Below, one piece after another: positions 51,601 through 62,496 of a stretch of DNA of 64,000 nt. The DNA lies in the NCBI GenBank assembly GCA_031761405.1, contig JASEVX010000010.1:25814282-25878281 (forward strand), read 5' to 3'. Each line of letters begins with the position of its first letter. The stretch's first letter is position 1. The notes below the pieces were generated by a model that did no database searches, was not told the DNA's origin, and was given only the letters and a program-made list of their open reading frames with translations. Source of the DNA: Serripes groenlandicus (lineage: Eukaryota; Mollusca; Bivalvia; Cardiida; Cardiidae). The translations under genes were made by a program, and so were the position numbers.

Positions 51601-54600
51601 GATAATTCAATGGCGATGCCCAGGAGTCATAGGCCACTGACAACTTAACCCTTTCCCTCATATACACGCTTTCTGACGCCTCTGCAGCAGACGGCTATTT
51701 GAAAACATAGCGACAAAAGAAGAAATTGCACAAAATGTGCAATTTCTCCTTTTGCCACAATGTTTTCCACTTTTAGTCAAAGGTTATCCATTCAATTATA
51801 GAGATATTCTACTTTTTGACAAAATATGTTCAAAGTCGTCTGCTGCAGAATTGTCATATGAGGGAAAGGGTTAAACATACAATGTTTTCAAGGTTGGAGG
51901 AAAGAAATTAACCCTTTCCCTCATATAGACGCTTTCTGACGCCTCTGCAGCAGGCGGCGTTTTGAAAACATAGTGACAAAAGAAGAAATTGCTCAAAACA
52001 AGCAATTTCTCCTTTTGCCACGATGTTTTCCACTTTTAGTCATAGCTATAGTTTGCCCATTGAATTACAGATTTTCCATTTTTTGACAAAATATGTTCAA
52101 AGTCAGAATTGTCGTATGAGGGAAAGGGTTAAGGGTGAAATTAATACCACTTTGCAAGCTAACCAGTTCTGATGTTGATAGGAACAATGCAAGTGTGGTT
52201 TTACACCATAACAATTTTAAGTTGCTATTAAGAGAGTTTCGCACAATTTTAAAGGAACTCGATTTGGATCAAACGGCTATGTCAGAATGAATTAACTACC
52301 ATGACTGGGCCTTGCTTTTTACACTTTTTACCATCTCATAGAATTTTTTTTTGTCAACCAATTATTTAAACATTCGTCATAGATGTGCGGGAAATATAGA
52401 ATTTTGATAAAATAAGGTGTATTTGTGTTGAAATTATAACAAAAGTCCTACTGCTTTTCGGCAACCTGTTTGCCAAATGGCTATATCCCAAAAGGGTAGG
52501 ATAAATAAATACACCAATAGAAAGACAAACTGATTATTAACTTGGAAGAAAAACCAAAGAGCTTTTGGCGTCACCTGGGTATCAAACAAAATGCAATCTT
52601 GGTTTAATTTTCTCACTGTGTCTTCAGGTATTATCCTTTTCCCACATACAGACACTTTCTAACAACTCTGCAGCAGAAAACTTTTAAAAAATGAGCAATA
52701 TCTCCTATTGTCACACTGTTTTCAACTTTATTAAATAATTGTCCTTTCATTTATAGAGGGTTTCAAATTTTTTGACTAAACCCTTTCCAACATATGACAA
52801 TTTTGCAGCAGACGACTTTGATAACATGCCCGAAAAAAAATCAGAAACCCTCTTTAAAAGCATACTGTAATCCATTATAATACAGATAAATTACAAATGA
52901 AACAATCAAATAATTATCTAAAATAAACATACAGACCTCGACTTAAGACTAAATACTGAAATATTTAAAGAGTTAATATATGAGTTTGAGCACCTATCAA
53001 TATTTTGCCCCTGGGGGGGGGGGGGGGGGGGGAGGCGGCGGGCAGACCCAGGGGAATTAGACAAGTTTTCCTTTTTGGGGTCTAATTCCCCACCCTAGAA
53101 CCAATAATTTTGTCTAAATCCCCATAGTGGGAGATGCTTTGTCTATGGAGGCGGCGGGCAGACCCAGGGGAATTAGACAAGTTTTCCTTTTTGGGGTCTA
53201 ATTCCCCACCCTAGAACCAATAATTTTGTCTAAATCCCCATAGTGGGAGATGCTTTGTCTATTTCCCGGGACCTGAAATCATTCGGCGTGTCAAATTCCC
53301 GCCTGTCGGGAATCGTCTTCTGTCTAAAGTCCTTTGTATGCCCACCCAACCCCCCCTCCCCGGGGGCAAAATATTGATAGGTGCATTATGTGGCAAAGGG
53401 TTGAGGAAAAGGTAACATTCTGCAAAATGTATCTTGTTTGTATATATTTCAGAGCCCTGAATGCATTTTTTAATACGGGTAAAGGCGGGACGGTGTATTT
53501 GGGTGTGATTGACTCTGGGAAGGTGAGAGGGCTACAACTCTCAGATTATCAGGTATATTATTATAATAATAGTAATAAAATCTGTATTTAAGGAAGGTTG
53601 CACATGTATACATTTAGTCATTAACCCTTTCCCTCATATAGATGCTTTCTGACGCCTCTGCAGCAGACGCCTTTTGAAAACATTGTGACAAAAGCAGAAA
53701 TTGCTCAAAACGAGCAATTTCTCCTTTTGCCACAATGTTTTCAACTCTTTTCAACAGTATAAATTGCTGCAAATTTGTTGTATCAGGGAAAGGGTTACTT
53801 GAGAAAAATGGTAAATTCTTATGCGTCTTAAAATCGATGTACTGCCATTTGAATTCATGACTAAAATTAGATAACAAAACTGAATATCGCATCTTTAAAA
53901 ACAAGAAATGTATTAGTATGGATTATCTCCCTTATAATACAGAGGCACTCGACAAGGGGATGTTACTAGTACAACAACCTTTATTTTATTTATTAATGAG
54001 TTGTCTCTCTTACTCGACAGTCTTGTGGTTCCGGAATCTTCATTACAGAAGACATACTAGACATTATTTGTCTCATGTTTGCAGACGACATTTTCTTGTG
54101 GCGAAAGGACAAAATGCTCATTATAAGCAATGTCTCCTTTTGCCACAATGTTTTCAAATGTTATTTGCTGCAGTCATCAAAAAACATCTGTATGGAGGAA
54201 AGGATTAAATCACTTAGAAATTTCTGACATTGATTTACAAAATATAAAAGAGACCCTTCCAAATTTACAGATGCATTTTGAAATTCTGCAACAGATAATA
54301 TATCAAAACATTGTGGCAAAAGGAGAGAGTGCTCAAAATGAGAAATTTCTCCTATTGACAAAAAGTTTTCAACTCTTTTCAAAATAGTTATTGGTTTTCT
54401 GGAGCTATACCGAGGGCTTGGCGTGAAACGGTTGTAACTAAAATTGGTATTTTTTGACCAAGGTTAATCACCTCGCCAGGAAGTCTTTAAAAGCGTTAAA
54501 TCATTTTTCTTGGTAAACAATGGTAATTTAGGTGCCATTACTCGTTCTGAACAATGGCATTGTTTACAAAGGAGTCAAAATGGCCCCTAAACCAGGGTTT

Positions 54601-54829
54601 TCAAAATAGGTTTTTAGTTACAACCGTTTCACACCAAGCCCTCGATACCATGTTTTCCTTTTGAAGATTCATGTATTCATGTTATACGATTATAGAAGCA
54701 GCATGTCCTAACAAGCTTAGAGGATCTATTTAGCCGATATAATCCAACTGTCAAAAGCCACCGGTATAAAGTGAAGTTTGTGCCAATTGCTGACAATAAA
54801 GAGGATTGGGAGAGGTTTATTAAAACAGT
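48557..54829 (+). CDS. schlafen-like protein with AlbA_2 domain, partial
   Basis: Coding exons 48557-48629, 51025-51109, 53453-53552 and 54696-54829 join in phase with GT-AG introns. The product starts 'MTSRQFYIRDE', then 'FTHEFKGHKNICVEDLPPW', 'SRRAVSRALNAFFNTGKGG', 'TVYLGVIDSGKVRGLQLSDY', 'SLEDLFSRYNPTVKSHRYKV' and 'KFVPIADNKEDWERFI'. 'EFKGxxNI', 'AlNAFxNTgkGGtvYlGV.D.G.v.G' is the AlbA_2/schlafen-core signature. Schlafens are RNA/tRNA-binding, sometimes nucleolytic, regulators of cell growth and antiviral defence; schlafen-like proteins also act in small-RNA pathways in some animals. Exact orthologue not assigned. The 3' exons are not found; the last donor is at 54830. Introns are full of family 1 MITEs. 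Confidence 0.87.
48665..48912. mobile_element. MITE family 1, highly diverged
   Basis: 'CCTTTTTCCATTTGCATACT', 'AAACATTGTGGCAAAAGGAG' and 'TTATGTTTGGGAAGGGG'. Confidence 0.65.
48988..49208. mobile_element. MITE family 1, old copy
   Basis: 'TTTAACCCTTATACAGCAAA' to 'CGTCTACATCAATTGTGGAAAAG'. Confidence 0.75.
49307..49490. mobile_element. MITE family 1, old copy
   Basis: TTAACCCTTTCTCACATAGA to TAAGTGGGAAAGCGTTA, short core. Confidence 0.82.
49497..50578. mobile_element. MITE family 1, split by a satellite
   Basis: Left half 49497-49611 ('AACCCTTTCCCAAAAGCAAA'..'AAATGAAAGTATGATTAT'); right half about 50513-50578 ('TTCTTCTTTTGCCATAATTA', 'CAAAGTCATTTGATAG'). The ~900 bp between is the array below. 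Confidence 0.6.
49612..50512. repeat. ~140-bp tandem repeat rich in AGGTCA half-sites
   Basis: 'CTGGTCA' anchors recur about every 130-145 bp (49701 to 50396), six units. Each has 'TGACCTTGACCTTTGACC' and 'CTCCATGTCAAGTTT(T)A'. Includes AGGTCACTTTGACCT (49789-49803). Confidence 0.92.
50774..51003. mobile_element. MITE family 1, full copy
   Basis: TTAACTCTTTCCCTCATATA to CATATGAGGGAAAGGGTTAA, 21 bp before exon 51025. Confidence 0.93.
51025..51109 (+). CDS. schlafen-like gene, exon B
   Basis: Acceptor TGTATGATACAG; encodes 'GHKNICVEDLPPWTRETEKE' and 'RASRRAVS' plus two bases; donor TCAAG|GTATGT. Confidence 0.9.
51645..51874. mobile_element. MITE family 1, full 230-bp copy
   Basis: TTAACCCTTTCCCTCATATA to CATATGAGGGAAAGGGTTAA. 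Confidence 0.95.
51908..52132. mobile_element. MITE family 1, full copy
   Basis: TTAACCCTTTCCCTCATATA to GTATGAGGGAAAGGGTTAA; the right CTGCTGCAG arm deleted. Confidence 0.93.
52630..52880. mobile_element. two adjoining old MITE family 1 fragments
   Basis: First to about 52780 ('CCTTTTCCCACATACAGACA'..'TTTTTTGACTAAA'), then an inverse left half from 52781 ('ACCCTTTCCAACATATGACA'..'CCCTCTTTAAAAGC'). Confidence 0.7.
52990..53384. mobile_element. TIR element with G20 tract and internal duplication (family 5)
   Basis: Inverted ends GCACCTATCAATATTTTGCC (52990) / GGCAAAATATTGATAGGTGC (to 53384). Directly inside the left end is a run of 20 G (53013-53032) facing CCCCCCTCCCC at the right. The interior has two identical 116-bp units (53031-53146, 53147-53262). 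Ends 68 bp before a coding exon. Confidence 0.85.
53453..53552 (+). CDS. schlafen-like gene, exon C (AlbA_2 core)
   Basis: Acceptor TATATATTTCAG; encodes 'ALNAFFNTGKGGTVYLGVID' and 'SGKVRGLQLSDYQ'; donor TCAG|GTATAT. Confidence 0.92.
53557..53620 (-). mobile_element. LINE 3' tail fragment
   Basis: 'AATAAAATCTGTATTTAAGG' and 'AAGGTTGCACATG', as at 7831. Starts almost at the splice donor of exon C. Confidence 0.6.
53621..53797. mobile_element. MITE family 1
   Basis: TTAACCCTTTCCCTCATATA to GTATCAGGGAAAGGGTTA; perfect core, right half shortened. Confidence 0.9.
54080..54390. mobile_element. two old MITE family 1 fragments
   Basis: 'GCAGACGACATTTTCTTGTG'..'GGAGGAAAGGATTAA' (to 54208) and 'CATTGTGGCAAAAGGAGAGA'..'TTTTCAACTCTTTTCA' (54275-54390). 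Confidence 0.65.
54411..54644. mobile_element. MITE family 2, 4-bp TSD ATAC
   Basis: CGAGGGCTTGGCGTGAAACG to CGTTTCACACCAAGCCCTCG, ATAC on both sides (54407-54410, 54645-54648); core shortened. Confidence 0.9.
54696..54829 (+). CDS. schlafen-like gene, exon D
   Basis: Acceptor ACGATTATAG; encodes 'KQHVLTSLEDLFSRYNPTVK' and 'SHRYKVKFVPIADNKEDWER' with 'FIKT'; donor ACAGT|GTAAGT. Confidence 0.88.
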
Positions 54830-54851
54830 GTAAGTTTTATTATTTAGATGA

Positions 54852-55070
54852 AGCCCTTTCCTATATATAACAAACCTGTGCCAGAAGACTTTGAAAACAT
54901 TAAATCACAAAAATGGAAGCTCTCTATAGACGCTTATTGAATCTAGTTGAAAACATTGTGGTAAAATAGAAATTGCTCATCATGAACAATTTCTTCTATT
55001 TTACACAATGTTTTCAAAAATTGTCTGCGACAGAGGTGCCTGTATGTGCGAAAGGGCTATACAGAGGAAA
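54852..55070. mobile_element. MITE family 1, old copy
   Basis: 'GAAGCCCTTTCCTATATATA' to 'CTGTATGTGCGAAAGGGCTA'; core 'GAAATTGCTCATCATGAACAATTTC'-like. Confidence 0.75.
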
Positions 55071-55440
55071 TTAGTTTGTTTCTCTGAATAATGAATATTT
55101 ATTCCATGAAGTGAGCTTCAATTTCAATAGTTGGTATATATGATTTTCCATGGAGCAAAATAAATTCTTTGATACCGGTATGTGTTTTAGAGTAAAAATT
55201 AATTAATTGAGCCATTTTTTTCTGATCAGCAAAATATCTAGAGCAGTCTGGCAAAACATATATCTTTTATGCTATAGTGTAGTCTGCTTTTAAAACAAAT
55301 GTGGGAAAATATGTGACACCTTGATATAAGGAAGTTTGATTTTGTGAAAAAAGCAGAAATTGGATGATCGAGACGAGGAAAGGGAGCGATAGAGAGAGAG
55401 TGAGAGAGAAACAGGGAGAGAGACTGATACCCTAAATACA
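55071..55440. other. intronic/intergenic, short GA-rich patch
   Basis: GA-rich run at about 55375-55430. No exon recognised. Confidence 0.4.
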
Positions 55441-56395
55441 CCATGGCTACGTCCATGAAGACCTCGCCGCGTCAATGAAAAAAGGCCGGAATGCAGTACA
55501 AACTCCTAGAACGCAGTTGGGACTTCTCATTGATGTGGTTTGGTCTCGGGAGACCGGGTTCCTGTTACAATCATGGACTTTGGACATGTTCAAAACCCAC
55601 GTAGCGCGGACGTGGCCCGAACAGGACGCAGTAAGGACATACTTAGGATGTACTAACAGTGCCATTGACGTAGCGGAGAAGTTGTATTGACGGTTCCTGC
55701 TACGTGGTCTTTGGACATGTTCAAAACCCACGTAGCGTGGACGTGGCCCGAACAGGACTCAGTAAGGACGTACTAACAGCGCCATTGACGTAGCAAAGAC
55801 ATTGTATTGACGGTTAGAGCATAGCAATAACTCCGTACTTGTTTTTCCACTATGCAAATGCAGTTGTAGCTACATCCTCGCTAAGTCCATACTATGATAC
55901 ATAAGACCCCATGAAGTGAATGCTACATAAGTGGCATGTCCATGGTACGACAATACCTACGTTCTCACCATGTCTATGCAAAATAGTATAAATACCAGGC
56001 ACAGGCATAATGTACTTATTCTCCAACAAATGGGTGTGAATAAACTGACTGTTCTTCGCTGTTTGACTAATGGATACCGAATGAAAAATGTGTCAACTTG
56101 CAGGACCATTTATAGTGACGTGGCGGACGCAGTGTAGACATAGCTACAACGCGTCTCAATCTGCATGGACATAGCGAGGACCTAGTGGGAACCCTTCTGG
56201 GGCCGCATGCACGTAGCATACACGCACATAGAACTCAGTGGGTACATGAATGTAGCAAGGATGTGGTGTAGATGTATCATTGACGTGACAATTTCACATT
56301 TTCTTTGATTTTCTCGAAGACTACGGCATTGTCGCCGAGTCCTAGCATTTTTTTTAGAACTCCAAGGACGCAGTGGGAACTTCGTTAGCCGTGAT
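55441..56395. repeat. unclassified GC-richer repeat with tandem duplication
   Basis: 'TTGGACATGTTCAAAACCCA'..'TTGTATTGACGGTT' occurs at 55580-55695 and 55711-55815. Later words such as 'ACGTAGCA(A)GGA(C/T)G' and 'GCAGTGGGAAC' repeat loosely to 56390. Open frames here are not protein-like. Confidence 0.6.
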
Positions 56396-56399
56396 GGGG

Positions 56400-57632
56400 T
56401 GTAAGAGAGAGAGATAGGTAGAGAGACAAAAAAGAGATAGAAAGACACATACAGAGATAGAGAGATAGACGCATAGAGGGAGAGAGAGTCTAAGAGAGAG
56501 AGATAGTGAGAGACAAAGAATGGGAGAGATATATGAGAGAGACAAAGAGAGGGACAGATAGAGAGAAACAGAGAGAAAAGAATAGTCTCACAGACAGACA
56601 GAGTGAGATAGACAGACAGAGATGAAGAAGGACAGACACAGTGACATAGAGAGAAAGATAGGAGAGATAATGAGAATAAAACAGACAGAGACAGACAAAG
56701 AGTTGGAGGGATCAAGAAAGACAGAGAGAGACAAATAGAGGGGAAGAAAGAAAGAGACAGAGAAAAAGAGGGAGTCTGACAGAGATAAAGAGGGGAAGAG
56801 ATATGGAGAGTATGAGAGAGAGGGGGGAGATTTAGAGGTATAAAGAGAAGAGACATATATATATATGTAGAAAAATAGAGAAAGACATACAGAGGGAGAG
56901 AAAGAATGAAACAGTGAGAGATAAAAAAGCAAGAGATCGAGAGAACCAGAGAAAGAGAGAGAGAGATGAGAAAGCAACAGACAAACACAGAAAAAAAGTT
57001 GGAGAGAGAGACAGACAATCAGGCATACAGAGAGACACACACATAGAGAGAGAGAGAAATAAAGAGTGAGAAGGCTTGGTAGATTGAGGGAGATTGAGAG
57101 AGAGAGAGAGAAAAAAAAAGGGACAGGGTGATAGAGAGATAGGGACGGATATACAAAGAATGGGAGTGATAGAGAGAGACAGAGTAAAAGAAAAAAAGAG
57201 GGGGTGAAAGTTATAGAGACGAAGAAATTGAGGGAGAGAAATAGAGAGAGAGAGAAGGCTTGGTATATTGAGAAAGAGTGAGAGGGAGATTGAGAGAGAG
57301 AGACATAGATACAAGGAAAGAGAGAGAGACAGACAGAGAAAGAGAAACAAATAGACAGAAAAAAGGAAAGAGAGAGAGAGAGACATACAAAGAAAGTGAA
57401 AAAGAGAGAGAAGACAGAGAAAGAGACACACACATATATACACAGACAGAGAGAGACAGAAAGCGTAAGAGATAGATAGACAGACATACAGAGAAAGAGA
57501 GAGAGAGAGGTGGACAATGAAAGAGATAGATAGACTGACAGACAGAGAATGAGAGAGGGAAAGAGAGAGAGAGGTGGACAATGAAAGTGACAAAAAATGG
57601 CAGATATAGAGAGAGACAGAGTGAGACATCTT
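56400..57632. repeat. GA-rich (GAGA/GACAGA) simple-sequence tract
   Basis: About 1.2 kb of purine-dominated plus strand (GAGAGA, GACAGACAGAGA, with CACACA/TATATA islets). The long minus-strand frames through it are Ser/Leu/Cys low complexity, an artefact of composition. Confidence 0.93.
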
Positions 57633-58834
57633 TATTGCAAATTGGATCTAGCCTCAAAATATTGTATGCACGATTTAATTATCACCCTTCTGAAATATGT
57701 ATTTACAAATATTTGTAAATTGATTCTTTGTACATTATTATTGAAATAAAAACTTACTTTCAATTTTGAGATTTTTATTACAAGAAATGGTATAATAAAC
57801 ATGTTCTTCATGTTCATATCTGTTTCATGTGAGATGTAATTACTTGTTTAACCCTCTGAAAAAGGTACTATATATATTTAACATTCTTGCATTGATTCCG
57901 TGTTAATTTCAGATGTTATAAATAGATGTTTTCAATTTCAAAACTTTTTTTAAAAATCGAGTTGAATCTTTTTAAATGGTATTACAAAACAGAGTTTTCA
58001 TATTCATATCGGTATCAAAAGCACTTTTATAACCCATGCTTCTTAAATAAGTATTATTTAACATTTGTACATTAATTCCATATACATACTAGTTGTAATC
58101 CATTGATTTTTTTCCTTTTGGAAAATTTTATTACAAAACGGGTTGAGCCTCAAAAATTGGTATCAAAAGTGCATTATCCCCAAGCTTCTGAAATAAGTAT
58201 TTTTTAACATATGTGTATTGATTCCATGTACATTATAGCTGAAATAAACATATTTTTACATTTCCGATATTTTTATTTCAAAACGGGTTGAGTCCTGGAA
58301 AGTTGTATTACAAAATGGGTTCTTCATATTCATGTATTTATTATGCATTTTTTCCTTCTAAACCATCTTAAATAAAACCATTTAACACTTGTACATAAGA
58401 TTTCTTGTTATTTTTAGTTGAAAATTTCAGTTTAATCGATGTTTTAAATTTTTATTACAAAACGGGTTGAGTTGAAAAATGCTGTATTACAAAACGGGTT
58501 CTTGATATTCATGTATGTTTCACGCGCGATTTCATTTCCAACCTTCTGAAATAAGTATTATTTAGCATTTGTGTATTGATTACTTATAACTTACAGCTGG
58601 AATAAACAGGTTTTTACATTTCCAATATTTTTTATTACAAAACGGGTTTTTGTTATTTATATAATATTTTATGTTTTACGCGTGATTTTATCAACACCCT
58701 ACTGAAATAAGTATTATTTAATATTTGTGTATTGATTCCTTGTAAATTTAAGCTGAAATAAACACATTTTTACATTTCCGATATTTTTGTTTCAAAACGG
58801 GTTGAGTTAATAGTTAAATTTAAGACTGTTAAGA

Positions 58835-59102
58835 TGTTTGTTTGTTTGTTTGGAGTTTAACTCCGCTTTCAACATCTTTGGTCATATCACGGCGGACAGT
58901 GCACCTACCCATGTTTTCCTGGCTTTCCCACACCAGTACTGACACAACATTCTTTCGAAGCCACTGACTACTTTCTCACATACATCAGAGGTGAGAGGCA
59001 ATGGAAAACATTGCCCGAAAGAATGTCGCCGCAACCGGGTATCGAACCTGTGACCTCCAGATCACGAGTCAGATACGCTACCAATTGAGCTACCCGGCCG
59101 GG
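58835..59102 (-). mobile_element. SINE with 16-bp target-site duplication
   Basis: TTTAAGACTGTTAAGA flanks both sides (58819-58834, 59103-59118). Minus-strand head 'GGGTAGCTCAATTGGTAGCG' (A box) and 'CACAGGTTCGATACCCGG' (B box); tail 'GTTAAACTCCAAACAAACAA'. Confidence 0.92.
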
Positions 59103-59984
59103 TTTAAGACTGTTAAGAAGGAAAATTGCATTGGTATATTAAAAACAGGTTCTTGATATTCATGTTTGTATTATGCTAATTTTCCTTCTTAACCAACTTA
59201 AATAAAACCTTTTAACACTTGTGCATAGGTTTCTTGTAATTTAAGTTGAAAATGTCAGTTTAATCAATGTTTTAAATTTGTATTACAAAACAGGTTGAGT
59301 TGGAAAATGCGGTATTACAAAACAGGTTCCAGATATTCATGTATGTTTTACGACCGATTTCACTACCATCCTTCTGAAATAAGTTTTATTTAACATTTGT
59401 GTATTGATAGCTTGTAAATTATAGCTGAAATAAACAGATATTTTTATTTCCGATATTTTTATTACAAAACGGGCTGAGTCTGAAAATGCGTTACTACATA
59501 ACGGGTTCTTGTATGTTTCATGTGCGATTTCATAACCATCCTTCTGAAATAAGTATTATTTAACATTTGTGTAATGATTCTTTGTAAATTATAGCCGAAA
59601 GAAACAGATTTTTCTCTTTCATATATTTTTATTACAAGACGGGTCGAGTCCTAAGAAATGGTATTACAAAACGGGCTTGATATTCATTTATGTTTCACGC
59701 GTGATTTTATTTCCATCCTTTTGAAATAAGTATTATTTAACATTTGTTTATTTATTCCTTGTAAATTATAACTGAAATAAACAGATTTCCGATATTTTTA
59801 ATACAAAACGGGTTGAATCCTGAAAAAGGGTATTACAAAACAGGTTCTTAATCTTGATATTCATGTATGTATAATGCATTTTTTCCTTCTTAACCATCTT
59901 AAATAAAACTTTTTAACAAAAGTACATAGATTTCTTGTCATTTTAAGTTGAACATTTCAGTTTAATCGATGTTTTTTATTTTTA

Positions 59985-61378
59985 GCTCACCTGAACTTTG
60001 CTCAAGGTGAGTTATTGTGATCGCCTTTTGTCCGTCGTCCGGCGTGCGGCGTGCGTCAACTTCTTCTCCTCAGTAACCAGTGGGTAAATTTGGATGAAAC
60101 TTCACAGAAAGCAATCCTCTCAATGACCTCACCAGAATTCCTTCAAATTTTTGGGATCCATGCAAAATTCTGGTTTCCATGGCAACGAAACCGAAAAAAC
60201 TTCAAAATGTCTTTTTCTCCCAAACTGGTTGGCAGATTTTCAAATAATTTTGTAGAAATGTTCCTTAATTAGATGACCTTCTATCAGATTCCTTCAAGCC
60301 ATGTTGATTGGTCGGAAAAACATGGCCGCCAGGGGGGGCGGGGCTATTTTGCCTTATATGGCTATAGTGAAAACTTAAAAAATCTTCTCCTTCGAAAGTG
60401 TCGGGTCGACTTTCAAATAATTTTGTAGAAATGTTCCTTGGGTGACCCTCTATCAGATTCCTTCAAGCCATGTTGATTGGTCGAAAAACATGGCCGCCAG
60501 GGGGGGGCGGGGCTATTTGGCCTTATATGGCTATAGTGCAAACTTAAAAATCTTCCCCTCCAAAAGTGTCAGGCCGATTTTCAAATAATTTTGTAGAAAT
60601 GTTCCTTGGGTGATCCTCTATCAGATTCCTTCAAGCCATGTTGATTGGTCAAAAAACATGGCCGCCAGGGGGCGGGGATATTTTGCCTTTTATGGCTATA
60701 GTGAAAACTTAAAAAATCTTCTCCTCCATAAGTGTTGGGCCGATTTTCAAATAATTTTGTAGAAATGTTCCTTGGGTGACCCTCTATCAGATTCCTTCAT
60801 GCCATGTTGATTGGTCGAAAAACATGGCTGCCAGGGGGTGGGGCTATTTTGCCTTATATGGCCAAAGTGAAAACTTAAAAAATCTTCTCCTCCGAAAGTG
60901 TCAGCTTGATTTTCAAATAATTTTGTAGAAATATTCCTTGGATGACCCTCTATCAGATTCCTTCAAGCAAAGTTGATTGGTCGAAAAATATGGCCGCCAG
61001 GGGGGCGGGGCTATTTTGCCTTACATGGCTATAGTGAAATGGCTATAGTGAAAACTTAAAAAATCTTCTTCTCCGAAAGTGTCAGCTTGATTTTCAAATA
61101 ATTTTGTAGAAATGTTCCTTGGATGACCCACTTTCAGATTCCTTCAAGCCATGTTGATTGGTCAAAAAACATGGCCGCCAGTGGGCAGGGTTATTTTTCA
61201 TTATATGGCCGATTTTCAAATAATTTTGTAGAAATGTTCCTAGGGTGACCCTCTATCAGATTCCTTCAAGCCAAGTTGATTGGTCGGAAACTATGGCTGC
61301 CAGGGGGCGGGGCTTATATAGGTAAAGTGGGAAAAAAAATGAGGTGAGCGATTCCAGGGCCATCATGGCCCTCTTGTT
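59985..61378. mobile_element. tandem-core element inserted in the satellite
   Basis: Starts TAGCTCACCTGAACTTTG, ends AGGTGAGCGATTCCAGGG..CATGGCCCTCTTGTT. Seven internal units of about 168 bp carry 'CAAATAATTTTGTAGAAATG' (60241, 60414, 60582, 60748, 60914, 61095, 61217) and 'ATGTTGATTGGTCGAAAAAC'. Non-coding. Class (Helitron-like or pearl-like) not proven. Confidence 0.88.
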
Positions 61379-61540
61379 ATTACAAAACGGTCTGAAAATG
61401 AGGTATTGCAAAATGTGTTCTTGATATTCATGTATGATTTCATTACCATCTTTCTGAAATAAGTATTATTTAACATTTGTGTATTGATGCTTGTAAATTA
61501 TAGCTGAAAGAAACAGATTTTTACATTTTTGAATTTTTAG

Positions 61541-62496
61541 CTCCACTGGCTGAAAGCCAGTCGCGCTTATGTCATGGCGAATTGTCCGTTGTGCGTCCGT
61601 GCGTGCATGTGTGTGTGCGTGCGTGCGTAAACTTTTTCCTTTAAACAACTTCTTCTCACTAACCACTTGGCCAATTTGGTTGAAACTTCATAGGAAGCAT
61701 CCTCTCAATGTCCTCTCTTAAATTCCTTCAATTTTGTTTGATCCATCCATAATTCTGGTTTCCATGGCAACCAAAAGAAACAAAAAAATAGTGAAAACTT
61801 AAAAAATCTTCTTCTCTGAAGTGTCAGGCCGATTTTCAAATAATTTTGTAGAAATGTTCCTTGGGTGACCCTTTATTAGATTCCTTCAAGAAATGTTGAT
61901 TGGTCGAAAAACATGGTCGCCAGAGGGCGGGGCTATTTTGCCTTATATGACCATAGTGAAAACTTAAAAAATCTTCTTCTCCGAAAGTGTTCAGCCGATT
62001 TTTAAATAATTTTGTAGAAATGTTCATTTGGTGACCCTCTATCAGATTCCTTCAAGCCATGTTGATTGGTCGAAAAATATAGCCGCCAGAGGGCGGGCCT
62101 ATTTTGCTCTATATGACCATAGTGAAAATTTAAAAAATCTTCTTCTCCGAAAGTGTTGAGCAGATTTTCAAATAATTTTGTAGAAATGTTCTTTGGGTGA
62201 CCCTCTATCAGATTCCTTCAAGCCATGTTGATTGGTTCAAAAATATGGCCGCCATGGGGGTAGGGCTATTTTGCCTTATATGGCTATTGTGAAAACTTAA
62301 AAAATCTTCTCCTCCGAAAGTGTCAGGCCGATTTTCAAATAATTTTGCAGAAACATTCCTTGGGTGACACTCTACAAGATTCCTTTAAGCCATGGTGGTT
62401 GGTAAAAAATATGGCCACTAGGGGGCAGGGCTGTTTGGAGATTTGATTTTTGCCTTATGGCCGTGGAGCGATACTGGCCCTCTTGGGCCTCTTGTT
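61541..62496. mobile_element. second tandem-core element, related
   Basis: Starts TAGCTCCACTGGCTGAAAGC, ends 'GGCCCTCTTGGGCCTCTTGTT'. Four units of about 166 bp (61837, 62003, 62168, 62336) homologous to those at 60241-61217. Confidence 0.85.

Noticed and set aside
55475..55690. 71-codon frame in 'ACGTAGC' repeat
   Set aside because: Lies in duplicated repeat DNA, the second copy is not open in the same way, and no family resemblance.
56182..57629. Long minus-strand frames of 148-309 residues
   Set aside because: They read through the GA-rich tract and are Ser/Leu/Cys low-complexity strings in several overlapping frames at once.
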